Part shown: positions 45,372-54,765 of the stretch, in pieces
Layout: every line of letters starts with the position of its first letter
Numbering within the stretch: the first letter of the stretch is position 1
Origin: Phycisphaerae bacterium
GTDB lineage: Bacteria; Planctomycetota; Phycisphaerae; Phycisphaerales; UBA1924
Direction: 5' to 3'
Length of the DNA stretch: 64,000 nt
Assembly (NCBI GenBank): GCA_030432905.1
Contig: JAUILU010000002.1
Location: forward strand, 510,084 to 574,083
Notes under the pieces: generated by a model
What the model saw: only the letters and a program-made list of their open reading frames with translations
The model's database searches: none
What the model was told of the DNA's origin: nothing
Position numbers and translations under genes: made by a program

Positions 45372-48300
45372 TCCGTTTCTCCCTCTGGCTGCGGCGGCAC
45401 CAGCTGTGGCTGCTGCTGAGCGCCCTGCTGCTGGAGCTTCTCGATCAGCACCTCGCCCTGTTTGGCCACCTCGGTTTGCAGCTCACCCATCGCACGGGCT
45501 TCGTCCGCGGTTGAGCCGAACTCTTCGATCATGCGTGTCTGGTCGAGCAGGTCCTGCTGGATGGTCCGCAGCAACCGGAGCTCGGCGAGCGCGGGGATAA
45601 GCTCTTGTTCCTGTCCCTCACCCGGAGGCGAAGTCATGCCCTCGCCGCCGCTGCCCTCGGAGAAGGGCGAGCTTTCATTCTCGGGATCTTCGAGCGCCTC
45701 GATCAGCCCCCGCAGGAGCGATTCGACCGAAGCCTGCTGACGCGCGTGCTGGCGTGTGACCTTGCCCGCGATGAACGATGTCCCGATGTCGTCGAGCTGC
45801 GAATCGATGCGCGTGTGCGCAAAGTCGAAGACGCCAGCCGAGGTGATCTCTTCGTAACTCGCAGGGATCTGCCTGAGCGATTCGCGGAGTTCCTGTTCCG
45901 ACCTGCCGATCGTGCGTGCATCCGCGCGATCCCGGCGTGAGAGCCTGTCCTTGACAAGCGGCGCGGTCTCGCCGCTGAGCGCAACCTGGGCTACCAGCGC
46001 CTCGGTGTAGGCGGCCTTGAGCTCTTCCTTCTTGCGTTCCCGCTCACGTTGCTCGGCGTTGTCGAGTTCTTCTTGAGCTTCTTCGAGCGCCGACTCGAGG
46101 CGCGAGAGGCTGAGTTCCTCGTGCCGGGTCGCGAGTTGTGCCTCGTTGTTCTGAAGCGCGACGACCGCGTCGATCTCGGCGCTCGCGGCTTCACCCAGCA
46201 AGCCGGCGACGCGCGCGGTCTCGGGTTTGCCGCTGGCCTCGTCGATCACGCTCAACGTGTTGCGGTGCAGCGAAGCCATGCCGGTTGCGAGCGCCGGGAT
46301 GTCGCCGTTGTTGATTGTCTCTCGGCCGAGTTTGGCGAGTTCGTCCTGCTGAGTCCGCACGAGCGCCTCGATCGATTCGATCAGCGACAGGAGCGCCCGC
46401 TTGAGTTCCTGATCTCGCTGCTGCTCGGCTTCTTCGAGGTCCTCGAGCATCTGATCGAGCTGCGCCATCGCGCTCTGCTGCTGACGGCCGGCCTCGGCGG
46501 TGTTGTTGTTCTGAACGTTCTGAGCCGCTTCCTGCAACGACTGCGGCACACCCTGCTCGCGCCCACGCCGCGCCGCCGAACGCATCGCCGACGCCTGACC
46601 CGGGTCGGTTTCCTGCATCTCCTGCGACCGGTCATCGAGCTCGTCGAGTAGGTCGCTGGTCCGGCTCGCGAGTTCGAGCTGCCTCTGCGCGATCCGATCG
46701 AGTTCGGTGAGTTCTTCCTGTGTGAGCTGCGATGCGTTTTTGCCGACCGTCTGCTCACCGAGTTCAGCGGTCTGCTGGGCAAGCTGCTGCTGATCTTGCA
46801 TCAGGCCCTCAAGCGCCTGGCGAACCGCCCACGAGTCTTTGCCCTGGTCGAGCAGGAGCGTGAGGTCTTCCATCGCCCGACGGACGCGCTGCTGCGATTC
46901 CTCGGCGTTCGTTTCCGCTTGCTCGTTCTCTTCTTGCGATGCGGTGTTCAGCTCAGCCGCGGCTTGCTCGGATTCATCGCCGGCGTCGTCGATCGTGTGC
47001 TGCGCTCTGTTGAGCAGGTCTTCGAGCGTCGCGTTGTCGAGCCCGTTGCGTTCGGTGCGCTCGCGGAGCTGCTGGGTGGTTTGTGAGAGGCGGTCGAGCG
47101 CATCGGTCAGCGATGCCTGGTCTCGCGCCAGCGATTGCTCAGGACGCAGGCCTTCTTGCTTGGATTCGCGGAGCTTCTCGATGAGCTCGGTCTGCTGCTC
47201 ACTCAATCGCACCGCGGTCCGGCGGATGCCGCCGAGCTCTGCGAGGATCTGATCAACGAGCTCGGTATCTGAGATGATGTGCAGCGTGCGGACCGCAGAG
47301 ACGGCTTCTTCGTGTGTCGTGAACCCGCCGCCCGCGATGGGCAGCGCGAACACATCCGCCGCGACAGCGGTAACCAAGACAGCGTCGCCGACCGTCAGGT
47401 CGAAAGTCGCGAGATCGAGCGATTCGCTGATCTCTGCTTTGACGTCGCTGGTCTCGATCGCCGTGAGCAGTTCCGGCTCGCCGATGGCTTCGGGCAGTGC
47501 GCCGGTCGATTCGCCCACGCTCGCGGGGACTTTGGCGATCTGTGTGCGGAGCGAAAGCCGTTTCAGCCCGACGTCGTCGCGTGCCTCGCCGACGAGATCG
47601 ACGACCGCCGACGCGAGGACCGCCTCGTCTCGCTCGGGCACGGTCACCGTCACGCTCGGCTTCTTGTCTTCGAGTGTTTCAAGCCGAACGAACGCGTCGT
47701 CCACGCTTGTGATCCCGAGCTCGTCCTCAAGGTGCAGGCGGAGTCGGCCCCGGCTTCCCGCGGTCCACGCAATGGTGTACGTGTTGGCTTCGCTGGTCAT
47801 CGCGAAATCGCTCGGCTGATCGCCCGCGGTCTCGAAGGGCGTGCCTTCGATCTTTGCGGGCTTGTTGAGCGTGACTTCGACCGTGATCTTCGAGCCGAAC
47901 AGCACCGGCCCGAGCACCGCGCGTTCGTCTTGGCCGTCGCCTAGGTCAGATTCGCCCGCGATCCACGTCGAGGTGGCCTCGCTCGTCGGCGCGTACTCGG
48001 GCGGGACGATCGTCGCCGACATCGAAACTACTCTGGGCGGCTCGACCAGCAGCACGCGCTGCGTGTCCGTGCGGTCGTCGGGTGTGCGGAAGTAGAATTC
48101 GAGCGTCGCGGGCTTGGCGTTGTCAGCGATCGTGATGTTGGGTTCGATGAGCCGTTCGTACGCCTCGCCGGACGAGCCGTCGGGGAGCATCTCGAACATC
48201 TCCTGCCCGGTCATCGGCTCGGCGCGGAATTCGCTCGTGTTGGTTTCGGACACAACGCGGTACACAACCTCGACGTTTGTCATGCCGACGGGCCGGTTTG

Positions 48301-49006
48301 TGCGTGTGACGAGCGCCCGAAGCGGGAGCGCCGAGCCGAGCGCGTGGGGCTCGGTCTGCGTGACGTCCGCGATCTCTGTCCGCTTGGGCCAGCTCGCGTC
48401 GGACCAGGGCATGAGCGTGCGCATCGCGCCAGTCCGCGCGGTCTTTGGCGCCATGAACGAGATCGCGCCGACCGCGACGAGCGCGAGGAGCAACCCGAAG
48501 ATGTTGTGCCGAAGCGTGCCCGTGTGGATGAGCGAGTTCAGGCTCGCGCCCTTTGAGGCTTGGTCCGCGTTGCCAGCCGCGGCTCTTCGGAGCCAGCCGA
48601 TCGATTCCGGCTCGCCCGTGTCGGCTTGTTGGTCCGCGAGCGCCACACCCGAGGCGAGCACGCTGCCGAGCTTGTTGTCTTGCCCGAGCGCCGTGCGTTC
48701 GACCCTCAGCGCGAGCGTCGAGAGCTTTGGTTTGAGTCTGAGCGCCGGGATGAGCTTCTTGAAGACACCCATCGTGATCAGCACGATCGCGATGACCAGG
48801 ACCGCGATCCGTAGCCACGCGGGCAGGCGGAGCAGGTAGTCCAGAAGCCCCTCGGCGAGCAGCCCCGCGAGGATCATCCCAACGCCCGCGGCGACGACCT
48901 CGAAGATCGCCACCCGGCGAAGCCCGGCACGAAGCCGAACCAGCGCGAGCCGGGATTGGCTGCTCTGATCGGTCGGTGTCGTCGGCTTGGTCTGCTCGCT
49001 CGTCAA
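45368..49006 (-). CDS. Very large membrane-anchored coiled-coil protein, DUF4175-like
   Basis: The product has about 1212 residues. I favour the TTG at 49006, because AGGAGG lies just ahead of it; a TTG five codons earlier is also open. Two helices near the start (VAAGVGMILAGLLAEGLLDYLL and IAVLVIAIVLITMGVFKKL) form a hairpin, and a third lies near residue 175. Residues 200-600 look like beta domains outside the membrane. Residues 600-1150 are long charged and Gln-rich coiled coil. The layout matches DUF4175-type proteins, though usual ones are near 850 residues. It is probably the structural core of the VWA complex; that is inference. Confidence 0.7.
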   Translation of the reverse strand: MTSEQTKPTTPTDQSSQSRLALVRLRAGLRRVAIFEVVAAGVGMILAGLLAEGLLDYLLRLPAWLRIAVLVIAIVLITMGVFKKLIPALRLKPKLSTLALRVERTALGQDNKLGSVLASGVALADQQADTGEPESIGWLRRAAAGNADQASKGASLNSLIHTGTLRHNIFGLLLALVAVGAISFMAPKTARTGAMRTLMPWSDASWPKRTEIADVTQTEPHALGSALPLRALVTRTNRPVGMTNVEVVYRVVSETNTSEFRAEPMTGQEMFEMLPDGSSGEAYERLIEPNITIADNAKPATLEFYFRTPDDRTDTQRVLLVEPPRVVSMSATIVPPEYAPTSEATSTWIAGESDLGDGQDERAVLGPVLFGSKITVEVTLNKPAKIEGTPFETAGDQPSDFAMTSEANTYTIAWTAGSRGRLRLHLEDELGITSVDDAFVRLETLEDKKPSVTVTVPERDEAVLASAVVDLVGEARDDVGLKRLSLRTQIAKVPASVGESTGALPEAIGEPELLTAIETSDVKAEISESLDLATFDLTVGDAVLVTAVAADVFALPIAGGGFTTHEEAVSAVRTLHIISDTELVDQILAELGGIRRTAVRLSEQQTELIEKLRESKQEGLRPEQSLARDQASLTDALDRLSQTTQQLRERTERNGLDNATLEDLLNRAQHTIDDAGDESEQAAAELNTASQEENEQAETNAEESQQRVRRAMEDLTLLLDQGKDSWAVRQALEGLMQDQQQLAQQTAELGEQTVGKNASQLTQEELTELDRIAQRQLELASRTSDLLDELDDRSQEMQETDPGQASAMRSAARRGREQGVPQSLQEAAQNVQNNNTAEAGRQQQSAMAQLDQMLEDLEEAEQQRDQELKRALLSLIESIEALVRTQQDELAKLGRETINNGDIPALATGMASLHRNTLSVIDEASGKPETARVAGLLGEAASAEIDAVVALQNNEAQLATRHEELSLSRLESALEEAQEELDNAEQRERERKKEELKAAYTEALVAQVALSGETAPLVKDRLSRRDRADARTIGRSEQELRESLRQIPASYEEITSAGVFDFAHTRIDSQLDDIGTSFIAGKVTRQHARQQASVESLLRGLIEALEDPENESSPFSEGSGGEGMTSPPGEGQEQELIPALAELRLLRTIQQDLLDQTRMIEEFGSTADEARAMGELQTEVAKQGEVLIEKLQQQGAQQQPQLVPPQPEGETE

Positions 49007-49136
49007 CGTGCCTCCTTGCAACAGATACGCATGAATGTATCGGCCAGATGTAGCGTGCTACTGGTCCGGCTCCGGGCGGTTCCACCACCCCTGTTTGACG
49101 ACGGTCAGCCCGTCTCGGTTCGATTCTGCCGATACC

Positions 49137-51449
49137 TTACACCAAACGAATAAGCCGGCGACCGATCCATTCCCCGCCGAACAGCAACACCAGCAGTATC
49201 AGCGCCAGCGGGCTGTCCCAGAGGGTCTCGATGTCCGGTGTTCCCGCGACCCGCCTCTGCCGGTTCGGGAGCATCGTCTCGAGGTCGGCAAGATCTGCCG
49301 GTTCGAGCACCCGTCCGCTGGTCTGCTCGGCGAGCGATTCGAGCATCGCAAAGTCTGTCTCGGGTCTCCGGAGTTCGTCGTCCGGTGCGAGCACCTCGAC
49401 CTGCTCCACCAGCGCCTCGTCGGTTGTCAGGATCGCGTCGGTGATCTCGACCGTGTAGGTGCCGGGCTTGATCGGGAGCCAGACCGCCGAAAACGTCGGC
49501 ACGTCCTGATCGGTCTCGCTTTCGCTCCCGGATTCCGGCCTGAGCGTGACCGTGATCGGAGCCGCGTTCTGGTCGTCGCTGCGGATCGTCGCGGTGACGG
49601 TTTGAGGTCTCTGCTGCGCAAGCTGTTCGTCGATGAGCTCGAGCGAGATGCGCACCGGCGACGCGGGCTCGGTTCTCGGCGGTGACGCTTCGAGCACGGC
49701 GCTCCGTCCCGCGCGCGCCAAGCCTTCTCTGCCGATGAGCCGAACGAGCGGGATCCAGAACCGCTCTGGCAGTTCCTCGCCCCGCGCGTAGCGCCAGCGC
49801 CAGATCTCGTCGGTGCCGACGTAGACGGATCGGCCCGCGCCGTAGCGCATCGAGAGCACGATGGGTGCCGCGTCCCCGCCCGAGTTTGCGGGGATGGCGG
49901 ACGCGAGAACTTCCGCGGTCGGCTTCACGTTGTCAGGCTCGATGTGCTGCGCCCATCGCAGCAGTGCCCATCCGGTGTCGGGGTCGGCGAGCCTTTCGGG
50001 CCAGCCGCCTTCGGTGTCGTCGGCGAGTTCAAGAAGGCCGAGCCTTTCCGCAGCCGGCTCGCGGCGCATCGTGACAGGCTCGGTCCAGGCCTTGGCGCTG
50101 CCCGCGAGCGTGATGGGCAGGAGCGGCTCAAGCGGCGTGCCCCGCCATGTGTCGGGCGTGGCGCTGCTGCCCGCGATCCAGAGAATACCCGCCCCGCGTA
50201 TCGCGACAAGATCATGGATCTGCTGGAGCTGGTCCTGTGTAAACAGGTCGGCGCGGACATCGCCGATGACGACGACATCGATGCCCTCCCAGCCGCCGGG
50301 CGAGTCGGGCAGGCGGTCGATCTCGACGTCGCCCTCCTGGACGTACCGTCTGCGAGAACTCAGAAGAATCGACGAGGATGAGACTGTCTGTTCGCGGAGC
50401 AGCAGGTTCTTGGTGTAGCGGAACTCCCAGCGCGGGTAGCCATCGATTTGGATCGCGCGGAGCGGACGGTCGACGAGCCTGACCGCGATGGTGCTCGTGT
50501 TGTTCTCGTCGAGCAGGTCATTGGTGTCCGGTACGAGCCTGACGGACCACTCGGCGTTGCCCGCACTCTCGGGCTTTGCGATGAGCGTGACCTCGTTGTC
50601 TGTGTCGCCGAGCTTTTTGCTGTCGAGGACGATGCCGGTCGCGTTGTCAACGAGTTCAACCGTCGCGCCACCCGTGCCGGCCGAGCCCAGTCGATCGATG
50701 GACACGCTCACGGGCACGCTGTCGTTGATGAACCCGGCGCTCGGCGCATCGACCGATGCGATTGCAAGATCGCTGACCGGGTCGGGCGAGCCGACGGGGA
50801 CAACGAAGACGGGCACTCGTTCGTTCCGCAGGCGCTGCAGCGCGCGCCGGCTGGGCGCGTCGGCGGACGTGCCGTCGGTCATGAGCACCACGCCCGCGAC
50901 GGGTCTTGCCGCGACCTCTTCGAGCGCCAGATCGAGCGATCGGCCGAGCTGCGTCCGCCTCCCGTCGGGCAAGCCGGGTTCAACAACGCCGGCTTCATCG
51001 ACTTCGAGCTCAAAAATCCCGGAATCAAAGCCCAAAGGCAGCACCCGGCGAGTCTCGGCGAGATTCGCCAGCGGGGCAGACGCGGCGCCAAGGGCCTCGG
51101 TGAGTTGTGATTCCCGCGATTGCCCGCCCGGTGCGTCGGCGATCGTCATCGATGCCGACCGGTCGGCGAGCATCACCACCCAGTCACGCTCGACACGCTC
51201 GTTCGGGCGCTCAAGCTGAGGCCCGGCGAGCATCACCATTAAAACAACAAACGCAAGAAACCGTGCGCCCGCGAGCAGCACACGCACGGCGCGCGTGCCC
51301 TCGAGCTTCGTGTAGCTCAGCCAAGCCAGCAGCGCCGCCGCGACGACCGCCAGCGCCCAGCCCCATCCCGGGATCTGGCGCGCGAAGGTGAACACGACGT
51401 CCGGGTCGCTGAGGTTGAGGTTCTCGATGCCAAAGAGCCAGTCGGTCAT
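49137..51449 (-). CDS. VWA-domain membrane protein (glutamine-amidotransferase-like type)
   Basis: I start at the ATG at 51449, overlapping the previous stop. The 770-residue protein has two N-terminal helices (ALAVVAAALLAWLSY and FLAFVVLMVMLAG). A VWA domain follows with a full MIDAS motif DRSASM and later LMTDGTSAD. Further beta domains come next, then a Rossmann-like class-I amidotransferase-type region (IDVVVIGDVRADLFTQDQLQQIHDLVAIRGAGILWIAG). One helix lies at the very end (PLALILLVLLFGGEWIGRRLI). The amidotransferase-like region shows no nucleophile Cys, so it is probably not an enzyme. It lies between the BatA-like gene and the DUF4175-like gene, with a 130-base gap before the latter. 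Confidence 0.8.
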   Translation of the reverse strand: MTDWLFGIENLNLSDPDVVFTFARQIPGWGWALAVVAAALLAWLSYTKLEGTRAVRVLLAGARFLAFVVLMVMLAGPQLERPNERVERDWVVMLADRSASMTIADAPGGQSRESQLTEALGAASAPLANLAETRRVLPLGFDSGIFELEVDEAGVVEPGLPDGRRTQLGRSLDLALEEVAARPVAGVVLMTDGTSADAPSRRALQRLRNERVPVFVVPVGSPDPVSDLAIASVDAPSAGFINDSVPVSVSIDRLGSAGTGGATVELVDNATGIVLDSKKLGDTDNEVTLIAKPESAGNAEWSVRLVPDTNDLLDENNTSTIAVRLVDRPLRAIQIDGYPRWEFRYTKNLLLREQTVSSSSILLSSRRRYVQEGDVEIDRLPDSPGGWEGIDVVVIGDVRADLFTQDQLQQIHDLVAIRGAGILWIAGSSATPDTWRGTPLEPLLPITLAGSAKAWTEPVTMRREPAAERLGLLELADDTEGGWPERLADPDTGWALLRWAQHIEPDNVKPTAEVLASAIPANSGGDAAPIVLSMRYGAGRSVYVGTDEIWRWRYARGEELPERFWIPLVRLIGREGLARAGRSAVLEASPPRTEPASPVRISLELIDEQLAQQRPQTVTATIRSDDQNAAPITVTLRPESGSESETDQDVPTFSAVWLPIKPGTYTVEITDAILTTDEALVEQVEVLAPDDELRRPETDFAMLESLAEQTSGRVLEPADLADLETMLPNRQRRVAGTPDIETLWDSPLALILLVLLFGGEWIGRRLIRLV

Positions 51450-53617
51450 ACGCTCGGCTCCGGCTGGTTGTGCAACTCCATCGATCTGGCCGACCACCGC
51501 GCAAGCAGTGTCTCGATCACCGCGAACGCGAACGCGATCGCAAGCAGCCAGAACGCCAACTTGCTCCGGTCGGCGCGTTGCAGCGTCGCCGACGCGTCGG
51601 TCGTGTTCGCGCTTTCTGTTCCGCCGAGCCACTGCAGGTTGAGCGTGCCGCCCACACTCGCGGCGAACCAAGGCTCAAGCTCCGCAGTTGTTGATACTCC
51701 GATTCGCGCACCCGATACGTCAGGCCGAACCGCGAGCACGCCAACCGCGTCGCCCGCTGCGTCGCGCATCTCGTATCGGCCCGCGGTCCGGATCGGAAGC
51801 TTGGCGGGCTCGCCTTCGCTGTCCAGAATCTCCGACGCCCGGCCCGGCAGCTCGTCGGCCTTGCCCGCGACACGCACCGCGCGGTCACTCGACAGCCCGA
51901 CACCCTGGCGCACCAATTCCTGAACCAACGGCACCATCAAGGGCCGCGTTGGGAGATCGGTCCACGACAAACTGGGCGAGGCCGCCATGTACACGACTAG
52001 CCCGGGAGAAACTCGGCCGGTTTCTGTGCTGGGGTGCGATGCAACAAGCAGCGGCGAGCCATCGGTCAAGCGCAGAATCGCGTCGTCTTCGTCGTCCTGC
52101 GCCGACTCGATGGGCAGAAGTTTTTGGAATGTGACCGATGAAGCGAGCTGATCGAGTTCACCGGCGATGAGCGTGAGCATGCCGGTGTTGTTTCTGGTTT
52201 CGGTGTCGATCCGTGTGTCCACGTCGGGTTCGAACGGTTCACGCGCGATCGTCCAGTTCAGGCCGAGCGCCTCGGTCATCGAATCCGTCCAGAGCTGAAC
52301 GCTGTCATCCGCGGGCGGCGTCACGATCAGCAACCCGCCGCGATCGACAAACCGGCGCAGCAAGGGCCAGTTCTCGCTCGCAAGTTCGTCTGGTTCCAGC
52401 AGCACAACCGCGTCGAGTGTCGCGAGCCTCGGCGCATCGATGAGCGAGGGCGTTGTGTCAACGATGCGAAGCTCGCCTGTTGTTTCGCCGGGAGAGAGCG
52501 CCAGCCTGACCCAGTCGGCAGGCGTGAACCGCTCAAGCCCGACCTGCCCGATCAGAGGCCTTGATGCGACGATGCCAACTCGAAGCACCTCGCGACGATC
52601 GATCGCGGTCGTCGAGGTGTTGTCCGCGTTGTTCGAGTCGCTCGCGAGTGTCGCGGTGAGTGTCGGCTGAGCCGAAACCTCGGCGGGCGGCATCGTGAAC
52701 CCTACCATGACCTCGGTTGAGGTCTGTCCCGGCTCGAACTCGGCCTCAGCGGTGCTGGTCGCACCCGAGCCGTCGGCGGCCAGGGTGATCGACACGCTCG
52801 CGGCCTCGCCCGTGCCCACACCCGAGCGCTCGACACGCACCAGCGCCTGCCCGTCACGCTCGGCCTCACCGAGCACCACGCTGCGGATCGGCTCGACGGA
52901 TTCGATGCCGACGTTCGACATCGGTGCCTCCGCTGGTGCCGCGACAACAAGTCGGGTCTGCCGACCGAGGTTGTCGAGTCTCGGCAGCGGTCGGTCGGGA
53001 TCGACCGAGCCTTTGCGGAGTGAGCCGATGACCGCGATGGTCGCGGCGGGCGCGTTCGGTTCTTCGGTCTGGATCGCCTCGCTCACGATGGTGAGCGCGC
53101 CCTCAAAGTCTGCTGCCGAGTCGGTTCGGCTGAGTCGCTCGATCGCCCGGCGGACCGCGGGAATATCGCTAGATGCGGGCGACACGACACTTCTCGCCGG
53201 GCCGCCCATGAGCACCAGGCCTGCGCGGTCGCCTGCTTCGGGTGAGAGCGCCGCGAGCAACTCGATCGCCTGCGCTTTGTGCAGCTCGAACGCCTCGTCG
53301 CCGCCTTCGTTGGCTGCCGACGCGATCGAGTCATCCAGAACGATGTACAGCTCCTGCGGCCCGGATTGAGTCGAAGCGCCACCGAGCACCGGCTGGCCGA
53401 TCGCAAACGCAAAGAGCAGCACAAGCAAGCACCGGCTCGCAAGCAGCAAGAGCTGTTCGAGTGTCATCCGCCGGCGCTTGCGTCGGTACGCCTCAACAAG
53501 GAATCGCATCGCGCCCCACATCACCGGCTTGCGCTTGCGGCGCAGGAAGTGCAAGATAATCGGCAGCGCCACGAACGCGGCGCCGAGCCCGGCAAGGAGT
53601 GGATTGAGGAAGCTCAT
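51446..53617 (-). CDS. BatA-like membrane protein with degenerate VWA domain
   Basis: The 723-residue protein opens with the BatA domain MSFLNPLLAGLGAAFVALPIILHFLRRK. A second helix follows (LLLLASRCLLVLLFAFAIGQPV), the well-known 'aerotolerance regulator N-terminal' layout. The VWA domain reads LYIVLDDSIASA, where the second MIDAS Ser is Ala, so metal binding is doubtful. A C-terminal helix (LAFWLLAIAFAFAVIETLLA) anchors the end. It overlaps both neighbours as ATGA. Bat proteins usually work with MoxR and DUF58, and DUF58 is the next gene upstream. Exact cellular role unknown. Confidence 0.85.
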   Translation of the reverse strand: MSFLNPLLAGLGAAFVALPIILHFLRRKRKPVMWGAMRFLVEAYRRKRRRMTLEQLLLLASRCLLVLLFAFAIGQPVLGGASTQSGPQELYIVLDDSIASAANEGGDEAFELHKAQAIELLAALSPEAGDRAGLVLMGGPARSVVSPASSDIPAVRRAIERLSRTDSAADFEGALTIVSEAIQTEEPNAPAATIAVIGSLRKGSVDPDRPLPRLDNLGRQTRLVVAAPAEAPMSNVGIESVEPIRSVVLGEAERDGQALVRVERSGVGTGEAASVSITLAADGSGATSTAEAEFEPGQTSTEVMVGFTMPPAEVSAQPTLTATLASDSNNADNTSTTAIDRREVLRVGIVASRPLIGQVGLERFTPADWVRLALSPGETTGELRIVDTTPSLIDAPRLATLDAVVLLEPDELASENWPLLRRFVDRGGLLIVTPPADDSVQLWTDSMTEALGLNWTIAREPFEPDVDTRIDTETRNNTGMLTLIAGELDQLASSVTFQKLLPIESAQDDEDDAILRLTDGSPLLVASHPSTETGRVSPGLVVYMAASPSLSWTDLPTRPLMVPLVQELVRQGVGLSSDRAVRVAGKADELPGRASEILDSEGEPAKLPIRTAGRYEMRDAAGDAVGVLAVRPDVSGARIGVSTTAELEPWFAASVGGTLNLQWLGGTESANTTDASATLQRADRSKLAFWLLAIAFAFAVIETLLARWSARSMELHNQPEPSV

Positions 53618-54600
53618 CCCATCTTGCCTTTCTTGATCTTGGCGTTGCGCTGCGCGACGAACTTGGCGAGCGTCGGGCCGAGCCACTTGCCGCTGGTGAC
53701 GAGCTGGTAGTCGAACCCGAAGCTGAGCGTGGCGCGCTCGATGGCTTGCAGGTGCTCGCGCATGACTTCGAGGTAGCCGTCACGGATCGCGCGCGGGTTG
53801 ACACGGAGCCTCGCCTCGCCCTCGAGTCCCTCGAAAATCGTCGGCTCCTTGAACGTGAACTGCTGCTCGGACTCGTCGAGCACCTGGAACACGATCGCGT
53901 CGTGACCCCGGTGGCGGATCCGCGCCAGCGCCGAGCGGATCGTTTCCGGGTCCTCGAACAGATCGCTGATGATCACAAAGAGGCAGCGGTTGGTGACCTT
54001 GGCGAGTGTCTGGTCGATGACCCGGCCGTAGTTCGTCGGTTTGTCCAGTGTCTGTGTGCTGAGCGTCTCGACGATGGGCCTCCACGTCGAGCGCTGGCCC
54101 GAGCGATCGACCATGCCCGTGATCTCGTCTGCGAAGGTGACCAGCCCCACCCGGTCGCCCTGGTGCAGCGTGATGTACGCCATCGCGGCGGCCATCCCCG
54201 TCGCGTGATCGAATTTCGTCCACTGGTCCCGGTCGTGGCTTCCCTTGCTGCTGCCCTGGCCCGAGGCCTTGGAAAACGGCAGCGACCCGAACGCCATCGA
54301 GCCCGAGTTGTCCACCATGAGCACCAGATCGAGGTTCGTTTCCTGCTGGTACTGCTTGATCTGCAGCTTGTCGGTCCGGGCGTAGACCTTCCAGTCGAGG
54401 CGGCGGATGTCATCGCCGGGCGAGTAGGGGCGGTGCTGGGCGAACTCGACGCTAAAGCCTTGGTAGGGCGAGCGGTGCATGCCGCTCATAACGCCCTCGA
54501 CGATCATCTTGGCCCTGAGCTCGAACGACTTGAGCCGCGCCAGCGTCTGCGGGTGCAGGTAGAGAGAGGCATCACGGGAAACTGAAGGGGCGTCGGCCAT
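53614..54600 (-). CDS. DUF58 protein with VWA-like fold
   Basis: The 328-residue protein has the DUF58 signature VEFAQHRPYSPGDDIRRLDWKVYARTDKLQIKQYQQETNLDLVLMVDNSGSM, with a full MIDAS motif DNSGS. DUF58 genes normally follow a MoxR AAA+ ATPase. Here the upstream neighbour is a secreted dockerin protein ended by its own terminator. So DUF58 starts the operon and MoxR must be encoded elsewhere, if present. No signal peptide is seen; it is cytosolic or peripheral. It overlaps the BatA-like gene by four bases. Confidence 0.92.
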   Translation of the reverse strand: MADAPSVSRDASLYLHPQTLARLKSFELRAKMIVEGVMSGMHRSPYQGFSVEFAQHRPYSPGDDIRRLDWKVYARTDKLQIKQYQQETNLDLVLMVDNSGSMAFGSLPFSKASGQGSSKGSHDRDQWTKFDHATGMAAAMAYITLHQGDRVGLVTFADEITGMVDRSGQRSTWRPIVETLSTQTLDKPTNYGRVIDQTLAKVTNRCLFVIISDLFEDPETIRSALARIRHRGHDAIVFQVLDESEQQFTFKEPTIFEGLEGEARLRVNPRAIRDGYLEVMREHLQAIERATLSFGFDYQLVTSGKWLGPTLAKFVAQRNAKIKKGKMG

Positions 54601-54705
54601 CGGTGCATGGTACCGGCAGCCGCGTTATGGCGCTGCACAGCTCGCGGTGCAACTTGAATTGCGGATAGGACAATCTGAAGCCTGTCGCTTTGATGGTGCG
54701 CACAG

Positions 54706-54737
54706 AAAACCCCGGCTTCCAACGCAGAAAGCCGGGG
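54706..54737 (-). terminator. Intrinsic terminator after the dockerin gene
   Basis: CCCCGGCTT and AAGCCGGGG form a perfect nine-pair stem. On the minus strand TTTTCTGTG follows. It comes 28 bases after the stop of the dockerin gene. A hairpin of nearly the same sequence ends the EF-hand gene at 58261-58305. Confidence 0.82.
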
Positions 54738-54765
54738 CGAGTGGGAGTCTGTGGGTTTCTTGGTC

